Source: JBAZLV01 sp041650055 (GTDB taxonomy: Bacteria > Nitrospirota > UBA9217). Taken from it: a stretch of 23,379 bases of DNA. Location: positions 1 through 23,379 of the forward strand of contig JBAZLV010000032.1 in assembly GCA_041650055.1 (NCBI GenBank). The letters are read 5' to 3'. Shown one piece after another: positions 15,063-21,870 of this stretch. Each line of letters begins with the position of its first letter. Position 1 is the stretch's first letter. The position numbers and the translations under genes are program-made. The notes under the pieces were generated by a model that saw only the letters and a list, made by a program, of their open reading frames with translations, had not been told where the DNA came from and did not search any database.

Positions 15063-15115
15063 ACGCTCGGATAATTAATCGAACTTAGTGGGGGCTAATA
15101 TCCAAAGGAGAGGAT

Positions 15116-15475
15116 ATGATTGAAATAAAGAAATACACGATGTTATGCGTTGTAGTTCTTGGTTTATTGTTCACAACAATGCAATCCTGTCATACTATGA
15201 AATTCGAGATTCAAAATGTTCCACATGAGAATGTCATTGATGATACCAACTGGTTTTTCGTGTTCGGATTGTTTCCATCTCGTGAAATTGATGTGTCATT
15301 GAAATGTCCCTCTGGAGCTGCAGCAATTAAGGAACAAACAACATTTGCTAATGGAGTTATCTCTTTAATATCCATTGGTATAGTTGAGCCCAGGTCAGTC
15401 TGGTATTACTGTCTACCGGGGAAAAATTCGGAGAAGAAACCGACCGCACTGCTCTTCAAGGAGAAATCACTATGA
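15116..15475 (+). CDS. Bor-like lipoprotein (first of a tandem pair)
   Basis: 119 residues with AAAGGAG before the ATG. A hydrophobic export signal (about 9-24) ends at Cys25 in a weak lipobox (MQSC), so outer-membrane or periplasmic lipidation is likely but not certain. The mature part follows the lambda Bor pattern: a hydrophobic WFFVFGL strand, a Cys followed by small residues (Cys64), TTFANGVISLISIGIVEP, and a final Cys99, suggesting one disulfide. Bor of phage lambda is a small surface lipoprotein linked to serum resistance in E. coli; that role is not implied here. It overlaps the next gene by ATGA. A C-terminal Lys-rich tail goes beyond Bor's length. Confidence 0.82.
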   Translation: MIEIKKYTMLCVVVLGLLFTTMQSCHTMKFEIQNVPHENVIDDTNWFFVFGLFPSREIDVSLKCPSGAAAIKEQTTFANGVISLISIGIVEPRSVWYYCLPGKNSEKKPTALLFKEKSL

Positions 15476-15831
15476 GATACTTAATAATATTTCTTATGAT
15501 TATGCTCTTTATCTCCGGCTGCTACCGAACAGTTTATATGAATGTACAAGGGGATGCAAGCCCAAAGAAAATGACCATCGAGGAGCTCGAAAAAATCCCT
15601 GATTTTGATGAGACCCACTGGCAGCACTTTTTTATTTATGGGTGGGTGCCAAGTGAAAAAATCATAAACGCTGCTGATATATGCGGCGGTGCTGGAAATA
15701 TAGCAAGCATCAAAACAAGATTAACCCCTCTTGAAGGATTGGTAGGAGCAGTCGCCGGTTATTATATAAACATTTATTCACCTTACGACGGCAATGTGGT
15801 ATGTTACAAAAATAAAGCAAGCAAAAACTAG
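15472..15831 (+). CDS. Bor-like lipoprotein (second of a tandem pair)
   Basis: 119 residues. A clear lipoprotein signal ends at Cys17 in FISGC. The mature part has HFFIYGWVPSEKI, ADICGG (Cys71) and NVVCYK (Cys111), again the lambda Bor layout with two Cys likely paired; ADICGGAGN is particularly close to Bor's own motif. An insertion of about 20 residues before the conserved part and a changed central strand (GLVGAVAGYYINIYSP) set it apart from the first copy, so the duplication is old. It starts on the ATGA overlap with copy one. No phage genes surround the pair. Confidence 0.82.
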   Translation: MRYLIIFLMIMLFISGCYRTVYMNVQGDASPKKMTIEELEKIPDFDETHWQHFFIYGWVPSEKIINAADICGGAGNIASIKTRLTPLEGLVGAVAGYYINIYSPYDGNVVCYKNKASKN

Positions 15832-15844
15832 CATAAAACCAATA

Positions 15845-15886
15845 GAGTCACTTCTTAATACTTATAATTTTGTTAAGAAGTGACTC
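15845..15886. repeat. perfect 14-bp inverted repeat after the Bor-like genes
   Basis: GAGTCACTTCTTAA (15845-15858) pairs with TTAAGAAGTGACTC (15873-15886) around a 14-base AT-rich loop. No T-run follows directly; a run of seven T begins about 20 bases later. It may end or stabilise the Bor-like transcript. Confidence 0.55.
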
Positions 15887-15950
15887 ACTATTCTCAGTTC
15901 TCAAAACTTTTTTAATCTCACCTTAATAATTTAGATAACAAAACTAATCA

Positions 15951-15982
15951 TTGACAATTCCTCCCAAAAAGGGCATTATACT
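15951..15982 (+). promoter_or_regulatory. promoter of the cold-shock gene
   Basis: A consensus TTGACA stands at 15951-15956. The -10 is either CATTAT at 17 bp (15974-15979) or the better hexamer TATACT at 20 bp (15977-15982). Transcription would begin near 15986-15989, giving a leader of roughly 105-110 nt. Confidence 0.5.
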
Positions 15983-15984
15983 GG

Positions 15985-16049
15985 CAAGAAGTTCCGGATG
16001 TTCTTGTAGGGAAACCGCAAAGACACATTGGCTTTGCGGCATTTTTTTT
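15985..16049 (+). promoter_or_regulatory. cold-shock leader with internal intrinsic terminator (attenuator candidate)
   Basis: A first hairpin pairs CAAGAA (15985-15990) with TTCTTG (16001-16006). A second pairs CCGCAAAG (16015-16022) with CTTTGCGG (16032-16039) and is followed by CA and eight T (16042-16049), a textbook intrinsic terminator. It lies after the promoter and 45 bases before the start codon, so read-through must be permitted for expression. CspA-family proteins are known to melt such hairpins as antiterminators. Confidence 0.6.
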
Positions 16050-16094
16050 GTCCTTTTCCGTCGCTTCAATTTCACGAAAAGGAGGTATTTCATA

Positions 16095-16298
16095 ATGGAG
16101 ACAGGAAACGTAAAGTGGTTCAATGATTCCAAAGGCTTTGGATTCATTACCCGTGAAAACGGCGGCGGCGATGTATTCGTTCATTTCGGCGACATCCAGG
16201 ACAGCGGCTTCAAGTCGTTGGCCGAAGGCCAGTCAGTGCAATTCGACGTTGTCGACTCACCCAAAGGCCCCAAAGCAGCCAATGTTGTAAAACTCTAA
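16095..16298 (+). CDS. csp: CspA-family cold-shock protein
   Basis: 67 residues, the standard length. A single OB-fold cold-shock domain with RNP1 KGFGFI (13-18) and RNP2 VFVHF (27-31); GNVKWFN at the N-terminus and the PKGPKAANV end are typical. AAAAGGAGG lies about ten bases before the ATG; the frame is open further upstream but only through the terminator hairpin. It binds single-stranded RNA or DNA and acts as an RNA chaperone or antiterminator. It has its own promoter and a structured leader, and its mRNA ends at a strong terminator, so it is a stand-alone gene. Confidence 0.97.
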   Translation: METGNVKWFNDSKGFGFITRENGGGDVFVHFGDIQDSGFKSLAEGQSVQFDVVDSPKGPKAANVVKL

Positions 16299-16323
16299 GC
16301 ACAACTAACGCTTAAACCCTTAA

Positions 16324-16356
16324 ACAAGCCCTGATCATGTCAGGGCCTGTTTTTTT
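16324..16356 (+). terminator. intrinsic terminator of the cold-shock gene
   Basis: ACAAGCCCTGA and TCAGGGCCTGT pair with one mismatch around the loop TCATG, followed by seven T. It lies 26 bases after the stop codon. Confidence 0.88.
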
Positions 16357-16424
16357 CTTTTTCATCCGGATCATTTCAGAAATTCCGTATTTTTTTGCGT
16401 AGTGTTTTTTTAGAAGGGAAAACC

Positions 16425-16814
16425 ATGAATCAAAGACAGAATTATAGAGAACAACAGAAACTGGAGAAAACCGCCTTGGTTGCCCTTGGTTTGGTTTCCG
16501 ATAGATATACAGAAGTTTCGAATATCGAATTTCGCATGACATATTTTCGACGGGGTTCGAATGTCATTTTAATGAAGCGGACACTAAGCTTCATATCCTC
16601 GGATTATGCCAGTTTTCACATAAAATGCATGGAAGATGGATGTACCGGTGGCGGTTTCGATCTGGCACCTGTTGTTGCAATGCTGGCTAAGTCTCATAAG
16701 AAAACAGCAAAGGGAACACTCTACTGTCATGGCATGAACCATACCATTGGACACGCCAGTCTTGCCTATGAGATCAACATACAGTATCAGTCACGGCCAA
16801 AGGGTCAAGCTTAA
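16425..16814 (+). CDS. hypothetical protein with conserved-looking Cys/His residues
   Basis: 129 residues from the ATG at 16425, preceded by AAGGG; an in-frame codon at 16395 would add ten residues without a site. I do not recognise the family. A basic, Gln-rich N-terminus is followed by a beta-rich stretch, a Cys-x4-Cys pair (Cys68, Cys73) in a Gly-rich turn, and Cys101-His102 with His106 and His110. This spacing could bind one zinc ion, so a small nucleic-acid or protein-binding fold is possible, but that is a guess. No signal peptide or membrane segment. It follows the cold-shock terminator and has no clear promoter in the short gap. Interspersed repeat copy B begins about 27 bases after its stop. 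Confidence 0.75.
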   Translation: MNQRQNYREQQKLEKTALVALGLVSDRYTEVSNIEFRMTYFRRGSNVILMKRTLSFISSDYASFHIKCMEDGCTGGGFDLAPVVAMLAKSHKKTAKGTLYCHGMNHTIGHASLAYEINIQYQSRPKGQA

Positions 16815-16840
16815 TAACTCCTTAACAGACCGCTGGAAAA

Positions 16841-16966
16841 GTATTTTTTACGCCCTTGCCGTCTTTCCCGTGAAACTTGTCCCCGCAGGCATAAAGCAGG
16901 GAACGGGAATCCAGATTTTCCAGGGCATTGCTGGATGCTCCCTTTCGTGGGCACGACGAATTTTAC
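16841..16966 (+). repeat. interspersed structured repeat, copy B
   Basis: This stretch matches the minus strand of 12680-12552. It shares the blocks CCCTTGCCGTCTTTCCCGTG (16853-16872) and AAGCAGGGAACGGGAATCCA (16894-16913) and the terminal hairpin region (16930-16957), where the pairing is partly decayed. It lacks the 12-bp duplication seen in copy A. It fills most of the 274-bp gap between the Cys/His protein and the amidohydrolase gene; nothing else is recognised there apart from a 12-bp direct repeat. Confidence 0.8.
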
Positions 16967-17088
16967 TGGATTCAAAACTTTTTCAACAGCTCTTTATACG
17001 CATAACCGCTCGTACCGATATGTATTTTCATGGATTGATTCCTTTAAACAAAAGAGAGCTCCCTCCATTTATAACGTGCCAATAGTAA

Positions 17089-17895
17089 TTACTTCAACAG
17101 CTCTCCATATTCGTCTGGCCGGCGATGATTTAAAAATCCCCAGGTCTTGCTCGCAGCATCTCGCTCTGTTTGATCAATATCTGCGATCACAATAGCATCC
17201 TTGCCGCCTGCAAGTTCAGAAGCCATCTCACCCCAGGGATTAACGCAAAAACTACGGCCGTAGAACGAAATCCCTTCATCCTGTCCCACGCGATTTACAC
17301 GAAAAACGAAGACATTGTTGGCAAACGCATTCGCACAGATGGCGCGCTCCCAAAGAACATGCGTGCTCAATGAAGCAGCGGTCGGCGCAAAAATCATATC
17401 TGCCCCTTTCAAGGCAAGAATACGGGAGCCTTCAGGAAAAAGATTGTCCCAGCAGATTTGGACTCCAATCTTGCCCTGGCTGGTTTCGAACACAGGAAAG
17501 CCGCTATCACCGGGAGCAAAATAATATTTCTCTCGATACAAGGGAATGTCTGGAAGATGGACTTTACGGTAAACTCCAGCGAGCTTGCCGGAATCGAAAA
17601 GAGCTGCGCTGTTGTAATATTTCTGTTTTGCGGATTCAAAGAATGGGATAATGAGAATGGTCTGGGTTTTTTTTGAAAATGCCTCGAACTGCTTCAGGAC
17701 TTCACCCGTCGTTGTCTGCGCAAAGCTGAAATAAGACGCCTCCTGATGATGCGGAAACCAGGAGGTCAAAAAAAGTTCAGGGTAACAGATTATCCGGGCG
17801 TTCTTGTCAACAGCAGCCTCTGCCATATCAAGAGCGCGCTGGATGTTTCGTTCCAGTTCAGGGCCAGCGCTTATTTGAATACCGGCAACTTTCAT
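17089..17895 (-). CDS. nitrilase-superfamily carbon-nitrogen hydrolase (AguB-like)
   Basis: 268 residues. The catalytic triad of the superfamily is present: Glu40 in YPELFL, Lys111 in YRKVHLPD and Cys148 in QICWDNLFPEG; the second conserved Glu (Glu122 in YREKYYF) is also there. The segments around Lys111 and the stretch YYFAPGD-GF-VF-T most resemble N-carbamoylputrescine amidohydrolase and related amidases, so hydrolysis of an N-carbamoyl or amide substrate is likely; the exact substrate is uncertain, and no other polyamine gene is nearby. Cytoplasmic, no signal peptide. No strong Shine-Dalgarno precedes the ATG; a perfect TATAAT occurs about 36 bases upstream on the coding strand, without a clear -35. 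Stand-alone gene. Confidence 0.92.
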   Translation of the reverse strand: MKVAGIQISAGPELERNIQRALDMAEAAVDKNARIICYPELFLTSWFPHHQEASYFSFAQTTTGEVLKQFEAFSKKTQTILIIPFFESAKQKYYNSAALFDSGKLAGVYRKVHLPDIPLYREKYYFAPGDSGFPVFETSQGKIGVQICWDNLFPEGSRILALKGADMIFAPTAASLSTHVLWERAICANAFANNVFVFRVNRVGQDEGISFYGRSFCVNPWGEMASELAGGKDAIVIADIDQTERDAASKTWGFLNHRRPDEYGELLK

Positions 17896-17970
17896 GATCT
17901 TTGGTTTTCATCTCTCTTTGCAATTTTTTTAATTATACACGAATCAATACCATTATTGCCGATATTAAAT

Positions 17971-17996
17971 GTGGAGACTCCGCCGTCGGACTCCAC
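17971..17996. repeat. imperfect inverted repeat upstream of the amidohydrolase gene
   Basis: GTGGAG pairs with CTCCAC and TCCG with CGGA around CCGT, with a two-base bulge. It lies about 75-100 bases upstream of the start codon and has no T-run on either side. It may be an operator or a solo dyad; no function is supported. Confidence 0.35.
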
Positions 17997-18044
17997 GCTT
18001 GCTTTCACATTACTTGACTCGACATGTTACCCTTAATTCGTGAT

Positions 18045-18066
18045 GCGTCTTACTAAGGCGCTTTTT
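18045..18066 (+). terminator. possible terminator next to the IS insertion
   Basis: GCGTCT and AGGCGC (one G-T pair) around TACTA, followed by five T. The only upstream plus-strand gene is over 1 kb away, so its use is doubtful. Confidence 0.3.
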
Positions 18067-18108
18067 CTCCATAATCACTGCCCTTTAAATTCTCTACTAA
18101 TCTTATTA

Positions 18109-18945
18109 GAACCTATCTCAAAATTGTTTGAGTAGGATGCAAATTGAAGCGAGCTGAACAAAGCCGAGAAAATTCATAAGGTAATATTCCCAACGGACGA
18201 CAAGTCGACGATGCCAATGAAGCCACGACCAGAATCTTTCAATGAGCCAACGACATTTGTAACGGCGCAATGCACGACCGTCTTCTGGAGCACTCGATTC
18301 TTTTTGTGCGGCGCGATCATCTCCACCACGTCGTTTTCCAGCTCAGTATCCAGGCGATCACTATCGTACGCTTTGTCGCCAATCAGCTTCTCCGGCTTTG
18401 CTTCGATCATGTAGCAATCAAAGGTCAGTTGAACAAGCGTGACTTCATGGTGATTTGCAGCGCATGTTGTGACAGCCAGAGGCAGACCATTGCGATCCAC
18501 AATCCCCATGATTTTCACACCTTTTCCACGCTTTGTCGGGCCAATTCCATCTCCACCGCCCTTGGCAGGAGAGAATGTTGCATCGATGAAACACTCGGCT
18601 TCATCCAACGCACCAGACTCACGCAGCACGTTTGCCAAATGACACAGTGCATCGCGCAGTACATTATTACGGCACCACTGCTGGAAACGACGGTGAACCG
18701 TCTTGTAGTTAGGATAGCATTGCGGGAGCATATGCCACTGAGCTCCCGTATTCAGGATCCAAAGAGCACCTTCGAGAACGTGACGTGCAGGCACTGGTTT
18801 GCGCCCAGGGCGATCATCAGGAATATTTTCTTCCGGAAAGTGTTCCCGAATTCGTTCCCATTGTTCGTCTGTAATGCGCAATGCCATGCACAATAATAGC
18901 ACACGCAACTTAGATTACATACAAAAAACTAATTTTGAGAGGTTC
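18109..18945 (-). mobile_element. IS5-family insertion sequence, 837 bp, complete
   Basis: Both ends read inward as GAACCT followed by CTCAAAATT (the left end has two extra bases, AT, after GAACCT), giving imperfect terminal inverted repeats. Both flanks are TTA (18106-18108 and 18946-18948), a 3-bp target duplication fitting the TNA preference of the IS427/IS1031-type groups of IS5. One transposase region fills the element on the minus strand. It lies in a gene-free gap between the amidohydrolase and the WD40 gene and interrupts no recognisable gene. Confidence 0.85.
18118..18887 (-). CDS. IS5-family DDE transposase, needs a -1 frameshift
   Basis: The frame from the ATG at 18887 carries the N-terminal IS5 domain and two catalytic aspartates (Asp102 in FIDATF, Asp171 in GDKAYD) but then drifts into a non-homologous tail ending at 18174. 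The missing part, with the catalytic Glu in RWLIERF and the usual ending up to LLKQF, is in the -1 frame and stops at 18118. A -1 step on C-AAA-AAG (18306-18300) joins them exactly into 256 residues: 196 codons, then 60, with the joined sequence running HKK into ESSAPEDGRAL and Glu217 completing the DDE triad. This is either programmed frameshifting or loss of one A in the run; the sequence alone cannot decide. A TTG at 18908 could extend the start by seven residues. Confidence 0.85.
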
Positions 18946-19012
18946 TTAATACTCCTCTTGGTAATGCGCATATCTGCACCTAGAATCGATATGCTTAAGG
19001 AATCTGTGATCT

Positions 19013-21127
19013 CTATTTCGCGTTCTTTAAAATATCCTTAAAAGAAACTTTTTGCGGTACCTTCTTTCCCGCAAAGGCTAATTCAACAAAGTCAGGACGG
19101 TAAAAAGTTGTTTTAAAGTCATCTATCGTAGCAGTATTATTATCAGCGCGAACATTAACCAGCTTCGCGCCTCCTGGAGAAGCATTAAAATAACCGGAAT
19201 AGGTTATAACAGCCCACTCGCCGTCGAGAAAACTTATCAATTGAGCTATTTCTGTGCCGGAAGAACGATTCCACATCCGGATTGTTCCATCTTCACTCGC
19301 TGATAATATATAATTCCCATTAGGCGCGAATCGAACGGAATTAACAGTTTCAGTATGCCCCACAAATCGTTTAATTTCTTTACCGGTTCTTACATCCCAT
19401 AATCTCACTGTTTTGTCCATACTTCCGGAAAGCAGGTATTTCCCATCGGCGCTAAAAGCAACCGCTTTGATACCACTTCCATGCCCCTTAAACGTCTTGA
19501 TTTTTTTACCAGTGTCTACATCCCAAAGCTTGAGGGTATGATCAAAGCCTCCGGATATAGCGTATTTGCCAATAGGGCTAAAATCTACTGAATAAATTCT
19601 ATCCCGAGAGTCTTTTGAAGATCCGTCAAAATCTCTGATTTTTTTGCCCGTCGTTACTTCCCATAATTGAGGTGTTTTGTCAATGAAGCCTGCTGAGACG
19701 ATATACTTGCCGTTAGGACTAAATGCTACTGACTCGACGAAACTTGGCAGTCTTCCGATCGTTCTCTCTTCCTTTCCAGTATTTACGTCCCAAATTTTTA
19801 TTCTGCTGTCACAGCCAGCAACGATATATTTATTATCCGGGCTGAAGCGAATCGATTGTCTACACATAAAAAAACCATCAAAAGTTCTAATCACTTTCCC
19901 CGTATCTGCATTCCAGAGTTTTAGTATATTATCTTCACCTGCTGAAAGAGCATACTTACCGTCAAAACTAAAAATGACCGAAGACACCCGCCTCTTATGA
20001 GCTTTTATGGTTCTTTCCTCTTTACCCAAAATCATGTTCCAAAATTTCAGATTGCCATCACGTAGGCCAGAAAGAAGATATTTCCCATCCGGGCTGATTG
20101 CTATTGAAGTTGGGAACGACACGTCTCCCTGAAAAGTCTTCACAGGCGCGCCCGTAGTTACTTCCCAGAGTTTCAGCGTATTGCCCGATCCGGAGACGAT
20201 GTATTTTGCATCAAAGTTAAAAGCCACAGAATTAATACTTTCATGCTCCCGAATCACCTGTAAATTTTTTCCAGTATTCAAATCCCAGACATTTATCCAA
20301 ACACCGCCGGTAACCACGTATTTCCCATCCAGACTTAAGGCTAGTGCATTTATTCTCTCGTAATCGCCTGAAAATCTCCGGGTTTGCTTTCCCGTACCGA
20401 CTTCAAGAAGTATTAATGGCTCTTGAAATACGCCCCCTAAAAGTACATGTTTACTGTCATTAGTAAAAGCTGCGGTCTCCACGCCAAAAAATTGCCATGG
20501 AAATTTTCTAAGGTCTTTTTCTGTGGTAATATCCCAAATTTTAACTGCACCATCAATGCTCGTAGAGAGAGCGTACATCCCGTCCTGACTTAGAGATGCG
20601 GACTTTATTTCCTGCTCGTGCCCCTGAAACGTTCGTAGCTCTGTACCTGCGGCTACATTCCAAAGCTTTAATGACTTATCATAGCTTGCTGAAAGGGCAT
20701 ATTTATCATCGAAACTGAACGCGACTGAAATAATGCCAGCTGCGTGCCCTTGAAATGTTTTTAAATTGTTACCAGTCTTTATATCCCAAAGCTTAAGCGT
20801 TTTATCATAGCTCCCGGAAAGTGCATACAGCCCATTATGACTTACAGCGACTGACTTTACAGCAGATGAATGACCTATGAACGTCCTGACTGTTTTTCCC
20901 GTGTTGACATCCCATAGCCTTAATGTGTGATCGCTGCTTCCTGAAAGGACATATTTTCCATCAGGAGTAAAAGTAACTGAATTTACAGTGTCTGTATGTC
21001 CTAATTCAAGAAAATAAAAGCCTGAATCAGCTGCGGCGGTCACGTTTTGAGAAAAAAGAGAGAAAGTAAATAGCACTATTTGGCATAACAGTTTTTTTAG
21101 ATTATTCGTCGAAAGAAAAATAAACAT
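19013..21127 (-). CDS. exported WD40-repeat protein, 14 repeats
   Basis: 704 residues, AGGAGAGG just before the ATG. A signal peptide (hydrophobic 11-25, likely cleavage after TAAA near 33) leads to 14 consecutive WD40 repeats (about 43-630), most keeping the D-G-K-Y, S-G-S-x-D and LWD positions, enough for two seven-bladed propellers. Repeats 5 and 6 are the most degenerate. A C-terminal module (about 632-704) with DGEWAVITYSGYFNASPGG is the segment that in many bacterial proteins joins WD40 repeats to a caspase-like peptidase; no peptidase follows here. The protein is probably a periplasmic scaffold. It is the last gene after an exported unknown (18 bp gap), and the IS lies 67 bp behind its stop. 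Confidence 0.93.
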   Translation of the reverse strand: MFIFLSTNNLKKLLCQIVLFTFSLFSQNVTAAADSGFYFLELGHTDTVNSVTFTPDGKYVLSGSSDHTLRLWDVNTGKTVRTFIGHSSAVKSVAVSHNGLYALSGSYDKTLKLWDIKTGNNLKTFQGHAAGIISVAFSFDDKYALSASYDKSLKLWNVAAGTELRTFQGHEQEIKSASLSQDGMYALSTSIDGAVKIWDITTEKDLRKFPWQFFGVETAAFTNDSKHVLLGGVFQEPLILLEVGTGKQTRRFSGDYERINALALSLDGKYVVTGGVWINVWDLNTGKNLQVIREHESINSVAFNFDAKYIVSGSGNTLKLWEVTTGAPVKTFQGDVSFPTSIAISPDGKYLLSGLRDGNLKFWNMILGKEERTIKAHKRRVSSVIFSFDGKYALSAGEDNILKLWNADTGKVIRTFDGFFMCRQSIRFSPDNKYIVAGCDSRIKIWDVNTGKEERTIGRLPSFVESVAFSPNGKYIVSAGFIDKTPQLWEVTTGKKIRDFDGSSKDSRDRIYSVDFSPIGKYAISGGFDHTLKLWDVDTGKKIKTFKGHGSGIKAVAFSADGKYLLSGSMDKTVRLWDVRTGKEIKRFVGHTETVNSVRFAPNGNYILSASEDGTIRMWNRSSGTEIAQLISFLDGEWAVITYSGYFNASPGGAKLVNVRADNNTATIDDFKTTFYRPDFVELAFAGKKVPQKVSFKDILKNAK

Positions 21128-21145
21128 AATCCTCTCCTCGCTTTT

Positions 21146-21694
21146 TCACTTCACTATATCCAGCTGTTTTTTGACAAGTTCCCATCTCTCAGGAATGAAC
21201 AGACTGAGCCCATAAGAAGTATGCGCAATTTCTAGAAGATTAAGCGTTTTGCTATCCGCAGTCTCGAAAGCTTTAGCCATAAGCATTTTATACTCATTCA
21301 CATTTTTTTGAATAATTTTATTTAGAAGAAGAGCTTGAAATGATGTTGCTTTATTTTTCTTAATAGAAATTGAACATTCGTACGGAATAAAAATTGGGAC
21401 GTCATGTTTTTCCTTAACAGTAAGCGGTTTACATTCAATTGTAATGGCATCATTTTCGCTTTTTTCCTTAATCATGAGAACAGAGTCGTCTTCCATAATC
21501 GCCACTGCATTTCCATCAATCCTGACAGCGTAAACATAGCTTTTTGTTATCATATCTCGGTTAACGCATATTTCAATGATATTTTGCTTGCTCGTGGACT
21601 CTCGTTGATATTTATGGGAGTCACATTTATCTGCCAATGCAAAGTTAGGAATTAATAATGATATTATCCAGCACATTAAAATTTTTATCAACAT
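21146..21694 (-). CDS. exported protein of unknown function
   Basis: 182 residues, AAGGAG seven bases before the ATG. A signal peptide (hydrophobic 5-18) ends at ALA-D near residue 21. The mature part has four Cys (24, 43, 88, 107), which could form two disulfides, and is otherwise mixed beta in the first half and helical in the second. I do not recognise the family. Its gene precedes the exported WD40 gene by 18 bp, so the two periplasmic proteins may act together. Base composition is AT-rich like its neighbours. Confidence 0.8.
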   Translation of the reverse strand: MLIKILMCWIISLLIPNFALADKCDSHKYQRESTSKQNIIEICVNRDMITKSYVYAVRIDGNAVAIMEDDSVLMIKEKSENDAITIECKPLTVKEKHDVPIFIPYECSISIKKNKATSFQALLLNKIIQKNVNEYKMLMAKAFETADSKTLNLLEIAHTSYGLSLFIPERWELVKKQLDIVK

Positions 21695-21783
21695 AATGAC
21701 TCCTTTTTTTAATTAATCATCCTGTCACAGGGGCGAGCAAATCATAAAATTTTTTACCTCTCAACTTAAAGATTAAGGCGATA

Positions 21784-21799
21784 TTGCAACTCGCTATCC
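21784..21799 (-). promoter_or_regulatory. weak sigma-54-like site ahead of the exported-protein/WD40 pair
   Basis: On the minus strand TGG at the -24 side and TTGCA at -12 have the exact GG-N10-GC spacing, but the rest of the -24 box (ATAG for CACG) is poor. Initiation would be near 21774, 80 bases before the ATG at 21694. A match of this quality is expected about once by chance in a window this size. Confidence 0.2.
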
Positions 21800-21870
21800 A
21801 ACCAATGCACAAAAATTCAGTAAAAAAAACACTTACTGCTTGCTCTACAATCTAAGTCGCTCGATGGAGG

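Noticed and set aside
16011..16040. Cold-shock leader as a cyclic-di-GMP (GEMM) riboswitch because of GGGAAACCGCAAAG
   Set aside because: The rest of the GEMM core and the second stem are missing; the segment folds as a simple terminator.
16982..17104. 12-bp direct repeat TTCAACAGCTCT (16982-16993 and 17093-17104) near the amidohydrolase 3' end
   Set aside because: One copy is the gene's last codons; flanks do not match further, so it may be chance or a tiny duplication without meaning.
18270..18896. 208-codon plus-strand frame inside the IS
   Set aside because: Antisense to the transposase; the product has no recognisable domain.
18968..18994. 7-bp inverted repeat GCATATC/GATATGC behind the WD40 gene, as a terminator
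   Set aside because: The 13-base loop is large and no T-run follows on the minus strand.
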